This document shows positions 23,301-35,100 of a stretch of DNA of 64,000 nt, in pieces. Source of the stretch: Owenia fusiformis. Its lineage: Eukaryota; Annelida; Polychaeta; Sabellida; Oweniidae. The first letter of the stretch is position 1. Each line of letters begins with the position of its first letter. The stretch covers positions 45,961,885 to 46,025,884 of the forward strand of contig CAIIXF020000001.1 of the NCBI GenBank assembly GCA_903813345.2, read 5' to 3'. The notes under the pieces are model-generated. The model was not told the origin of the DNA. It saw only the letters and a program-made list of their open reading frames with translations, and searched no databases. The translations under genes and the position numbers were made by a program.

Positions 23301-25201
23301 AACTCGCAACCTCTTGGTTACGGCGCCCAATCGCCTAGTCTGAACGTGCCGGCCCTCAAACACTCTCGGCCATCTCGACAACATATTTATCATGAAAAAC
23401 AAGGCAGATTTTGAAATTCCAGGTCAGTATTTCATTTTATAGGTTTTTGATCATGTATACATTTCCTTTTCTTTTTGTTATTTTAGAATACAACAAGCAT
23501 GTTGTGATGTGGCCTTTGAGTATGCCCACCAGAGGAAACAGTTTGGCAAGAACATAGGGGAATTCCAGGTAGGTACATAACAATATCATATTACATATAA
23601 CTTATTCTACAGAGAGGAAATAATAGTATTTGTACGGTATAGCTTACTTGACTTCTCTGCATTTGAAATTGAGCCTAATTGACCTAATAGCATGGTTGCA
23701 ATTGTAAATAGCTACAGGTATGTCTCATCACATAATTTAAGACGCTTTTCAAATAAAACTTTAAAAAGTATGGCGCATAAAGTTCATAGATCTCTTTGCA
23801 TTATTTTCATTTGCCTTACTTATCTTGAATTCTGGCGACGCATCTCTAAGCTTTTAACAAAAGACACGCCAAAAGCTTTCATTTATATCTGGTAATTTCG
23901 CAGTCTTCCTATACTTGAACAAAGTTGTCAGTATTGTTGAAACAAATTTTAAAAATGGCATATCAAATGCTTAAATTCCCTTAATTTGACAATTTAGTTA
24001 ATCCAAGGGAAAATGGCGGATATGTATGTTGATGTGAACGTTTGCCGGTCCCTGTTGTACAATGTGGCTAGAGCATGTGACAGAGGAGCCAAGGACCCAA
24101 AGGACTGTGCAGCTGTGATATTGCTATGTGCAGAAAAAGCAACAAAGCTAGCTCTGGATGTAGTACAAATACTTGGTAAGTAAGAGATCGAGATGTCAGA
24201 TTTAAAATCACATTTTGACAGTCTGATTTTCCTTAGCCTCGACCGGACTACTAGCTTATGGGTGTCAGGATTTGGAAAATATTAAATGAATTGTTTTTGA
24301 TAGGAACGACCATACCTTTAAATTAGACGTTTTTCTTTTTTTGGCTTCTTAGGTAAGATTTTGTTCAAAAAGCGTGGACAAGTCTAGTCATCAGTTAATG
24401 ACAGGTGAAGGAAATCTTCAAGTGAATATAGGTCGCTGGAAAAATAACCCAACCAATGAACGACTATGCAAAATGTGCAAATGTGAAATTGAAACGTTAT
24501 CTCACATGTTGCTTGAATGTGAGCCTTTAAATGTGGAACGAACCCCCCTTCTGGATATAATGAGAGAATATGGTCTGACTGACACTACATGTACAAATCA
24601 GCAGAAGTTGAACTTTATTTTTGACGAGGGACAGATTTTAGACTGCGAGGGACTTATAAGGATAGCACAAAGTGTTTATAAAATGTATAATATGCGACCG
24701 AAAGAGGATACGTTAATGTAACAAAAAATGTATGATCTTAACCCAATGCGGTGAATACCTACATGTAGCATGTTATTCTTACTTACACTGTATATTAGAA
24801 TGCAACTTTCTGACATCTTAACTGTATATAGATAAAAACTGTAAATTACAAAACTACATAAAATATTGTACAAATGTTGTACTAAATTATACTCTCATAC
24901 TATGTACTCATCAAAACTGATGGATAAAATAAACATAATAATAATAATAATCAGGTCATACAACTTCCCTCGTCAAATAGGCTATGTTTTTGTAATATTC
25001 GCATTTTCGCATTTGAAATATTCGCATTTTGATAATAAAGTATCGAATTTATTTTCAGGGGGAAATGGTTACATAAATGACTACCCGGCTGGGAGGCTAC
25101 TACGCGATGCAAAAGGTTGGGAGATAGCCGGTGGCACTAGTGAAATACGACGTTTGCTGATAGGGCGTGCGATTAATGCACAATACAGCCGAGGGACGTA
25201 G
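20388..25201 (+). CDS. IVD: Isovaleryl-CoA dehydrogenase-type acyl-CoA dehydrogenase
   Basis: Complete 10-exon gene, 419 aa (human IVD precursor 426). Exons: 20388-20516, 20689-20830, 20973-21142, 21628-21721, 22067-22197, 22704-22800, 23099-23192, 23487-23568, 23998-24175, 25059-25201. The N-terminus ([20 protein letters not shown]) is basic and serine-poor in acids, a likely mitochondrial targeting peptide. [11 protein letters not shown] matches the IVD mature start. Conserved blocks are SYGAH-like [80 protein letters not shown] and [15 protein letters not shown]. Glu276 in GLDYERL fits the IVD-type catalytic base, and Gly replaces the base used by most acyl-CoA dehydrogenases near the C-terminus. 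The expected reaction is FAD-dependent oxidation of isovaleryl-CoA in leucine breakdown. The IVD segment RGSNTCEL is here RAMGMCQL, so a paralog is possible. Confidence 0.9.
22470..22690. repeat. Dispersed TIR-like repeat related to 41,500-41,760
   Basis: In the intron before exon 6 of the acyl-CoA dehydrogenase. It contains TATGCAGCATTAAATATAGA, TGTAGATTTT and GCCGTAGAGCAAATTTGACC. The reverse complements of these blocks occur in the same order at 41,510-41,610 (ATTTGCTCTACGGC, AAAATCTAC, TATGCTGCATA), so the two are inverted copies of one family. Confidence 0.55.
22916..23048. mobile_element. Small MITE, GTAAAACCTGT family relative
   Basis: Left end ACTACAGTGAACCTAAAGTG, right end CTGGTTTTACTGTTAAG, about 130 bp. 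The right end matches those of the copies at 17,438 and 46,524. The interior is diverged. Confidence 0.4.
23285..23385 (-). repeat. Class II tRNA-derived SINE or tRNA pseudogene
   Basis: On the minus strand the segment reads GTCGAGATGGCCGAGAGTG, resembling the A-box region of tRNA-Leu/Ser, then GTTCAGACTAGGCGATTGGG, and ends with GAGGTTGCGAGTTCGAGAC, a B-box-like motif. The spacing fits a long-variable-arm tRNA. The acceptor ends do not pair convincingly. Confidence 0.5.
24345..24958 (+). mobile_element. 3' fragment of a LINE (non-LTR retrotransposon) in an intron
   Basis: An open frame from about 24,374 (no ATG start) to the stop at 24,719-24,721 encodes about 115 residues with [20 protein letters not shown], the Cys-Cys-His-Cys motif seen near the C-terminus of many LINE reverse transcriptase ORFs. 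About 215 bp of AT-rich 3' sequence follows and ends in a short (AAT)n microsatellite at 24,936-24,952. The rest of the ORF is missing, as in 5'-truncated insertions. It is on the sense strand of the acyl-CoA dehydrogenase intron 9 (24,176-25,058). Confidence 0.75.
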
Positions 25202-25307
25202 GTTTCTGACTGTACTACTCGGACTGAACTACATCCAGGACATTATTCGATGAAACATCAAAGATTCATATAAATCTATTTTCATTCAATATTAACACAC
25301 AATTGCA

Positions 25308-25317
25308 AATAAATAAA
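25308..25317 (+). terminator. Poly(A) signals of the acyl-CoA dehydrogenase
   Basis: Two overlapping AATAAA hexamers at 25,308-25,313 and 25,312-25,317, about 105 bp after the TAG stop. Confidence 0.65.
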
Positions 25318-28300
25318 AAACAAATGTGTGTTGTTAAAACCTATTCAAGTTTAAACCACTTGGTGGAGAGAATAGGTAATACGAAATCACTCAAGTAAAC
25401 TCTGAAAAATATCCAGATTAAAGATGGCGAAAACATCTATCTGGAAAACATTTCAAATTGAAATAGCTTAATCCTTCTAGTTCTGCAACCAAAGGGGACG
25501 TTCTCATTTCAAAATGCTTAGTTTGTCCCATTTTTGTCATTTGGCTAGCATTCGGTCATGTTCACCTCATAAAGAATAGAGTCATATGTAAAATCGCTCG
25601 TAGTCATTTCCTGTCCGACGGGGCGTTTTTAAAGGAAATGGGAATTATGGAAAACTGTTATGAACACGTTTTCAAAAGTATTGCGTTTAATGTAAACATA
25701 GTATATGCAGCAATGGAGGCCAGTGATGAACATATATTTGAGAAAATCATCAAGATTGAGCGAAAGAACTGATGTTTAATTAAAAACCGACACTGAATTT
25801 TGGGAAAATGTCCATCTTGCAAACACACGATCCATCGGCGCCGCTAATTAAGACGGAAGTGATTCTAATTCTAATACAAGAAAGCTGTGCAAGAGGAGAA
25901 TCACAATCCTTGATTTTTAGACGTCGGGGAGTTTTATAAGTTTTAAAGCACTGTTGTCTTGTATGCTCCTGCAGTGCACAACAATTAGAAATTCTAAATT
26001 CTCCCAACGGAGAGTTGATTTAATCAAGTCGATCGACTCGAGACACTTCAGTAACGTTTCAAGTTGCAAAATCAACGGCAATGGATATGGAATGCGTGGT
26101 GTTATCATCGATTACCTTATCATAATACTGCGGTGTTCTGGTTTTGATCCAATTGTTATTTTATCCAATATCAAATCGGCAACCCTAAGTGGAGTCATTT
26201 CGAATTTCATTTACGTGAGCCCCACCCATCTCAACGCTCACGTTAATTGTTGTTGGAATCGGATAAACAGATTATTGGAAATATGTACAATCTTCCAAAA
26301 GATCTGTGACTTCATCAAACGAGAGTTCTTAATTAAGATCCAAAATACGTTTTAGTTTAGTTTTAGTTTAAAAGAGTTTATTTTTGTGTCACTGATATTA
26401 CAATATACATATAAAATACATAATAAAAACAACATTTTGTAACATCACCAGCCGGTGCCGACTTATGAGACACAGTATACATTATATCTGAGTGTCACCC
26501 ATTACTACCCCCAATGGGCAGCTTGGGTCAACATTCATAAAGACAGAGACAAAAAATGTCTCTGGTAAAAATTTATACATTAATAACCAATGATATAAAT
26601 TCAGTCTGATTAATCAGTTTGGCATAAATAAGCAGTTCATGGAATCATATTGTCAATCATTATATTAAATACATATATTGCAGCTAATGTGAGATCGATA
26701 TTGCATAATAAATACATATATTGCACTAAATGAGAGTAGCATGTTGCATATGGTCAAAAATTACAATAAATACAAATATCGCACTCAATGTGAATTGTAT
26801 CATGCACATGGTCGAAGACTGATATTACAATAAATACATATATTGCACTTAATGTGAGTAGCATGTTGCATATGGTCAAATATTACAATAAATATGAATA
26901 TTGCACTAAATGTGAAATACACAATGCATATGGTTGTGTACGAAAAGGTCGCTCGTTCGATCTGATTCTTCTTTGAATAGAACGCATATCCAACCAGGTG
27001 TTTATTTTAGTAAAGAAATCATATCTAAAATGTCAAATTACCAAAAATGGTTGAACCGTAAGATTGTTAGCAATTTCTAGAAGATGTTTATTTTTTGAAG
27101 AAATTGTTTAATTCCCGCTCCCCATTCTAATATGATATTTTTCAAGATCACTTACATTCACCGCTGTTTCCCACATGGAACACGTGACATCGCTGATGAG
27201 ACGAACAATTTGACATGTGCCCACTTAAAACACGGCATGTTAGTTTTGAATGACATATGTATATTCACATATGTTCAATATGAAATTATGAAAGAAAATG
27301 TGTAGGTAAATGTGTTTAAATACAGGCAAATAAGGTAATAATAATAGAATTTATTTTCACAGAAAGTGAAGACCCTTATATCAATTTAGTTGAGTTGTTA
27401 GCTTGTATTCATATATTGAAATGCCGTATTTCAATTGAAACCGCAAATTGGTGACTTTTAGTATTTGTAAAAAAGAAAATTATGAAAAACGGAAGTCTCA
27501 TGCAGTCGATGTAAAATTACATTTTCATCTGTCTACATATAGATTTGGTTGAATTTCTCAAGAACAAAAATATCATTTGCCGCAAAACAACCTCTTTCCG
27601 TTTCATCGCGTGAGGATATACCGCATAATCAAAGGGTCATATCCACCGTAACCTTTTCAGCTATTCGATTTGGGCTTATTAGTCATTCATTTGGATAAAT
27701 ATACAAGAAACGTGAACTACTACATTAAAAAGATATTATCAAATACCTCTCAGCTACGGATGTAATGTTCAGCATCGTAGGAAACGCTTTGAATGACACT
27801 GTTTCGGGTAAATTAACGATACCTTGCTTTGTACGATAAAATCAATCAAATAGCACAATACATAGAGGCATATTTCTCACCAAGACCACTGTCTGTTTCC
27901 CCAGGTCAAGTTGAAGCAACCATTGAATGTTTTTGATCGCCATTTCAGATCAATGAAAACGTCTCCGAAAAGTGAAATAATATATACTATGAAGTGCATC
28001 TCCACTAACTCAATTTGCATCATTTATCTTACCAGTCTACCCATGTTAAATAATGACATATTCTCTTCGACATGCAACGGAAAACAACAAAACCTTTGTG
28101 GATACATCTAGCTCGATAGGTTTTAGTAGACGGTAATACTGCCTCTATTCTTTTGTAATCTTGCTCGTTGTAGAATTGTGGATGGCGATTGGAAGAACTG
28201 TTTTGCCCATAGTAAGAAAGAAAAAATGCGATGAATGATCAAAATGGAGAGAGAATAAAGTCAAGCAAGCGTCTACCCTCATCTCAGAGTCTAGTTATTA

Positions 28301-29125
28301 ACTACCGACGAAGCTCTCTTGGGTCAAACGAATGCAAAGGGTATCAAGCGTCAGAATGAGATAAAAGGATCCGAGTGCCAGGCTAACATTTCGAAGAAAT
28401 TGGGTCGATTAAAGAGGGCAACTGTCATTTAAGAGAGATATTTGGCTTTGTAAGAATAACAAGGCCACAAATGCTCGCATATCAATCATATTCTGGATTT
28501 CAAAACATATGCGCACATTGTTTATTTCAAGGGGTGTAAATATGATGATGTGCTTTTAGGAGAATATAAACAGGGTTCACTTACTACTAGAGCTTACTAG
28601 TACTGCTGGTATTTAGACGAGGCTGTTCAGGGTGAATAGAAAGGACTCTATTCAAGCCAAACAGATTCTCGATTCTACTATAAAGATTCACGAGATCGAC
28701 ACAGAAGGACTAATTCATCCTCATAGAGGAATAGATGTATTCGTGTCCTACTTGCAAAGACCGGGATCGAACATTGTCGCTGTAAATGATCGACTGGAGA
28801 CAGTAGCAAGGCTGATTTTAAATATCCAGTGAATGAAAGTGTATCACTGACAGAGCTAGAGCTTTGTACTATTTGAGTAGAGCATATATTCTTCAAAGAT
28901 TTAAGTATTGTTCAGCTCAGAGGATATTCTTGTCTCTTTCAGGAGAAAGGACCATGGGGCATTGTGAAACGACAGTGCGGATATGACTTACAATGGGGAG
29001 TCATGTTGGTCCACGCAACCGTATATAGTTCTACCTAAACAACTGCAATGCATTCACTTCCGAAGTAGCAAAGGTAAAATTGACTGATCGAGGAAACTAA
29101 AATGACCTGACAAGCCTTATCCAGG
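25318..29125. other. Intergenic interval with AT-rich tandem repeat
   Basis: No gene recognised; short open frames (for example 25,954-26,355 on the plus strand) have no ATG-plus-family support. Near 26,350 lies a (TTTAG)n-like tract followed by GCCGGTGCCGACTTATGAGACAC, possibly the 3' end of a minus-strand retroelement. The promoter and 5' UTR of the esterase-like gene should be near 28,600-29,125. Confidence 0.45.
26660..26945. repeat. Diverged ~60-bp tandem repeat
   Basis: About four to five units, each with AATAAATACATATATTGCAC followed by TAATGTGAGTAGCATG and TTGCATATGGTC. Units differ by several bases. Confidence 0.7.
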
Positions 29126-32100
29126 ATGCTTGAAACACGTCTCCTAGGATTTATTTATTTCGTAATTGTATCCTGGGTTGGTGAAAGCTCAAACGGTGCA
29201 ATAATTGACTACGTCGAGGTGGAGACGGAAGATGGGAGACTGAGGGGAAAGGTCGTCGAAACCTTCGCAGGTAAAATATAGTAATTATAGCAATAAATCA
29301 GTTCGCTTCATCTCATTTATTTCTGAAAATATGCAGGTTTAATTTGTTTTTGACTTAACGCATCAAGGCAAAATTGATTCAGCGTCGCATATAGGCTATT
29401 TATTATCCACATAAACTTTTTAGAGCTTTGCTGCTATTCAGCCGACCAACCTTTTAGTTCCTTCCATAGAAATGCATTTATACCACCAAAATACAAGTCT
29501 CAAAGCACGTAACATGCATACATGTATATATAGAGGTTTAAAATAGCATATTAGAAGTCGACCTGATAACCCATTCCGTATACAAGTGCGGTTACGACAA
29601 AATGGTATCTGATTTCTAACGAGACGCATAAACAAACACGGTAAAAAATTGGGAAAGAAAGATATATCAAATATCCTCGTATAATCAAGCTGGTATATTT
29701 ATCACATCTCGTAAATCCAGGTAATGTAGCCAAAGGGCCCCATATGTTAGCAATTCGCCCGTCACTGACATCCGAGCATTACGTAACTTTTTTAAACCAA
29801 AGGTAAGGCGTCTAAATGTGCATATAAAATGAATCACTAAGTAATGATTTCAGATTTAAAAAATCAAATTACAAAATTGGAATTTAAAAAGGAATTATCC
29901 CGATATCTCAAAAGTTAGCGTTCATTTTTCTTCATCTTATATGCATTCTTTATATTAGTTTAATTAAGTGTTACCACCAAACGGTGGTGATTTGGTACAG
30001 CCACCGTTTCAGCGGCGTCATTTTAAAAACATTGGTTGCCTGTAAAGATATACAGTAACACTTTTGTAATTGCAACCAGACTGCAGCCAGGAAGTGGTGG
30101 TGTATTGTATAATCCAGGGTTAAACGAATTAAACATATTAAAATATGTACAATCAACGTTTCTGTAACCAGCGCTCGGCATGGGCGGCGGCGTTCGGTGT
30201 CTTTAAAAGTGATTGTAAGTTTGAGAAAATAGTCACACGTTTGTTACAAATTCAAACGGTTAATCATTGCAACCAGGCTGCAACTAAGGAGTGGTGATAT
30301 GTTATCGCCACCGTTGTTTTGTGACTAGCGTTTGGCGTGGGCGTCGGCGTTCGGCGTCTTCAAATTGGTTGCAAGTATGTAAAAATAGTTACACTTTTGT
30401 AATAAACGGTTAGCAATTGCAGCTAGGCTGCAACCAAGAAGTGTTTTTGTGACCAGTGTTCGGCATAGGCATCGGCGTTCGGCGTCTGTAAATAGTGGTG
30501 CACGTCTGTAAAATGTAGTCTGTAACAAATGGTCACACTTTTTAAATTGTAACAAGGAGGCTTAATTTTATCAGGTCAGTGCTTTGTTGAAAATAGAGCC
30601 CGTCTATAAAAAGCAGGCCGTGATTGAAAAAATAACGCTAAAATTGCAAAGAAAAGTATCTCTCCACACCTCTCATAAATATGAGTGTTTTAAGGAATAC
30701 CACGTTGAGCTACCAATTCCAACTAAAATGTAAATAGTTGTAAGTTGCAACTTACCTAGCTAAAACCATTTTTCTAAGGGCTATCATGATATGTCTAACC
30801 CAAATTTTGGACTAACTGGTGAAGTATTCTGACAAGCGTTAACTACTGATACAATCGCAATCCACGTGTAAATGACAGGGGGTCCCCACTATAAATCATC
30901 ATGGGCTAGAACCACTGAGCTTTAGATGCCAGATATTTGCGTATAGCTGTAAAACAAAACTACTTTCTGTTTCCCTGAAATTTATACTCCTGTTAAGCAT
31001 GGCAGGATCAGCTGCCAATGTTTAATAATTCGTATCTGAAAAACGATCAACATTTACGTATTGATCGGAAGTAAACGAATTATAAATAATACATCGTATG
31101 AAAGACTGCAAAGGAAAATAAATATAAAAATGGAACGACAAGCTGACAATAAGGTGTTTTAATAAACGTTTTCAGAATCGATTTAAACTGGGGATGTTAT
31201 GATCAGAAGTACAGTCCCCTCCATAAGTTTGGCAACCTTTTCCCCCCATTGAACTACATGTTAAAGCCTCCTTACGTTTGAATTTTTATTTACTTAACCG
31301 GCGATGAAATAACAAATGATATTGATGGAAACGTAACTTGACTTTATTTCCAATACCTCCAAATTTTCTCAATTTTTTCCTCAATTACAATAGGTCGAAA
31401 ATTGATGATAAATTTGATGAATTTTTGAAAATCGTCATTCCCATGTAATCCAATGGGAAATGGAGGGTTCGGGGCAAATCAGAAACCAGGATATCTTTTC
31501 AGTAAAAGATTCAGCAAAAAATATTTTTATATAGAAAATTGAATTGTCTAACTTTTTTGAACACTAAGTGTTTAGTTTATTTGATGAATATTAAAGTTAC
31601 AGCGCTTCAAAGTCATTTTTGAAAATAATTTTTCCCCTCCTGTGTTATTTCAATGGGAGAGATTTTTTGAAAAACAATTTTGACTTTAAAGCCCTATAAC
31701 TTTTTTGAACCTGAAGAAACATATCAATTTTTTGTTAAATAAAGTTAGCAATTTCAATTGCCTGCCTAACTCGTATTTTTTGCAAGGACTCGGATGGATG
31801 GATATTCTGTCATATGACTTGCGGCAAACCTACCATTTCTCATTGGTAAACATGGGAATGTCGATTTTCAAAAATTCATCAAATTTATCATCAATTTTCG
31901 ACCTATTGTAATTGAGGAAAAAAATTGAGAAAATTTGGAGGTATTGGAATTAAAGTCAAATTACGTTCCCATCAATATTATAAGTATTTTCATTGCAGGT
32001 TAAGTAAATAAAAATTCAAAGGTAAAGAGGCTTTAACACGTAGTTCAATGGGGGAAAAAAGGTTGCCAAACTTATGGAGGGGAGTGTATTTTGAAAAAAT

Positions 32101-35100
32101 GTATAGAGACACTTGGCGTCTGTAAATGACGCTAAAATTCTGTTTTGCAGCATGCAATCATGAAATCTTATGGTTTTAAGGTACACATTTAAAGCTTATC
32201 ATTGAACTAGGGGTATAAGACAGATATCAGTGTTGGCTTTCACATTGTAAGTCATAAAAATGTGATATAAGCCTTACTAAAGGCCTACCTCAAATTTTTA
32301 TAACTTTGTTGAATAGATGATGAATCATTGATGAAAAATTGGCGTTGCCAATCATTTTTGGGAATTGGAGATCTGCTTTGAATAAGGATTTTACTCTTTT
32401 ATAATGTTCGTGTATATCCTATAGCTTGACTATTTATATCATATCCATTATGATGCAGTTAAATAAAAAATCCCATACAACATAACGTCTCCTTAATTAT
32501 AATGTATGCTTGAATATATAACCTATTTATTTCGACCACCCTGAAATCAAAGGGCTTAGTCATCCCTCCTCGAGAGAGGAACGTGTGAAATCAATGGATC
32601 TCGTCTGGGAAATGTTTAATACAAAACAAAATATTCAAAATAGAAATGCCAACGCTCACCCTAGATTTGAAACCCCAAAGGATAGTGAATGACGCTCTCT
32701 TTTACAGAACGAAAACCCACTATTGAAAGGGGTAGTGGAGGTTACACCGTCTGTATTATTACATTATTGGATCAAATTCCATAACAAAGACTTCAGGATA
32801 GCAAACAGGAAGTAACTAAGAATGTTCAATCAATATCAAGTTTTAAGCATGCAAAAAGTTCATAAATTGTCTGATCTAAAGACCAATGTTATTAATTACA
32901 GACTGTGATGTCTACGATTTTATGTAGGCCGTTTTCAGATAAATAATATCAATACATAATAAAGAATAGAGATGTTATTGAATTTCAACACGTGTTTTAT
33001 CAAGTCACTCCCAAGCGGATCCATCATCACAGAACGAAATTATTAATCCTTGGTGGCTAACTAGTCCATTTTGACATGAAAAACCGGGGCTTTATCCAGG
33101 CGTCGCATTACATCGCCATGCCCTTGCATTTAATAAACAACATACCTATATTTAGTATATTCTTCAAATTCTTTCAATATTGGAACCAGTCAGATGCTTT
33201 AGAACGAAAGTCATAACGACTTTAAGGGATGTGTATAATAGGCCTAAAGTAGGTTTCACCAAAGACGTCCTTGGTTTCACTAATAAAAAAGACTAAATAT
33301 ATCTAGGCCTGAAGATCATATTTATTTTTTACGAGCTGCATGGGACGATGGAAGCACAAATCAACCTCCCTTATTCCTGTCATGCCTTGCATTCTCTGGG
33401 GTGTAAAATGGCGAATAACTTTCCTGTTGGGGTGAGATATGTTTTCTTATTTCATAATTAAGAAACGTGATATATCTCTGCTTTTCATAAGACGTCGAGT
33501 GTGATTAAAAGTCATATAAAACATTGCATACTATAATTGGAAAGCTCACAAATGGCAATAAACATCCGTGTTTATACGAATTTTATTGCTTTTTTGTTGC
33601 TTTTATGCACTTTTCCATAACTGACTTAAAATGTCTCTTCGTCTTGCTGTGTTTGATCCTGAATAATGATCAAGTTCAGAGGGAAAAATGCCCCTTATAT
33701 ACTGGTTCTTTTAACGTGATATTATTGTTTGGGATATCTAACTTGATTTCCTTATTATCGAACTGTATTTTCAATATTCCTTGAAAATACGTTATGTTTT
33801 GTTACAATCTTTATACTCGTCTATCACCTGGGGACTCTTGACTTATAAGTGCACTTCTTTGTGTACATTCTGGACACTCTTGCCTTAGAAATTGAGTTCT
33901 CTTGTTGTACAATCTGGAGGGTGTCCCGAAAGTATTGGGCCCCCCTAGGCAGACATACCAATGTCGTCATAGTATGTGTCATATATCATTTTAATGCTTA
34001 TCCAAAGTTACATTAATTCGCCAAGTATCATGGTTCAACTCTCAAATGTGAAAAAATTACAGGCATTTCAAAAGTTAGTGTTTGGTCAAAATTAAGTTCA
34101 ATTTTACACCAAATCATTAGTCAGTGTGTCCTCCCGGGCCATCCAGCAGCAATTCTTTTCGGGTCGGAGGGATATTGAGTTTGAAAAAGAGAACGGTGAG
34201 GGTAGAAACTCTATGGAAACTCTTCTAAAGTCCATTAACAGGTTTTAAGAGGGTTATAAAATTCCACACCCCTATTTGAAGGGCTTTTATGGTCATATCT
34301 GAAAATAATTAATTGCTGTTGTTAACATGGTCAAGGGGGACACATTGACTAGTAATGTGGGGTAAAATTGAACTTTATTTTGACAAAACACTAACTTTTA
34401 AAATGACTGTAACCTTTTCCCATTTGGGAGTTAAACCATAATACTTGGCAAATCAATGTAACTTTGGATAAGCTTTAAAATGATATATGACACATACTAT
34501 GAGGACACTGGAAAATGTCTGCCTGGGGGGGGGGCATACTTTCGGGACACCCTGTATATACTCCTGTCTCACTATCTTGATAACCGTGTCTTACAATGAC
34601 TATTTTTTTACATTCCTGGTACCCTTGTTGTATAATCTGGGAACTGTTGTATGGATATTCACCTGGATGCGATTGTCTTTCAATCTAAGTACTTTTGTCT
34701 TAAAACTCCTGTTGCCCTTGTCTCATATATTCAGGATACTCTTGTCTTAAAATCTGGGAATTCTTGTCTTACCACCTGGCCCTGGTAGACTATGGGTACA
34801 ATCTGGGCGTACGTACTTTTTAATCCTGATACCCCTGTGTCATGATCAGGATACTCTTGTTCTACAATCTGAATACTCTTACAATCTGGGAATCAACTTG
34901 GATACTCTTTTCTTATAATCTGTATACCACTCTTGTCTCGAAATCTTGGTACTCCTGTCTTAGAATCTGCATTATTTTGTCTTACAATCTTGGCACTTTC
35001 TTAAAATCTGGATATTCTTGTCTCTCAATATGGACACTCTTGTCTTACTATCTCAAATCATATTGTGTGTGCATCTTCAGAGAATTGCTGAAAATTGGTG

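Noticed and set aside
25954-26355. 133-codon open frame between the IVD-type and esterase-like genes
   Set aside because: It lacks an ATG start, shows no domain, and its 3' end runs into a TTTAG-rich repeat edge.
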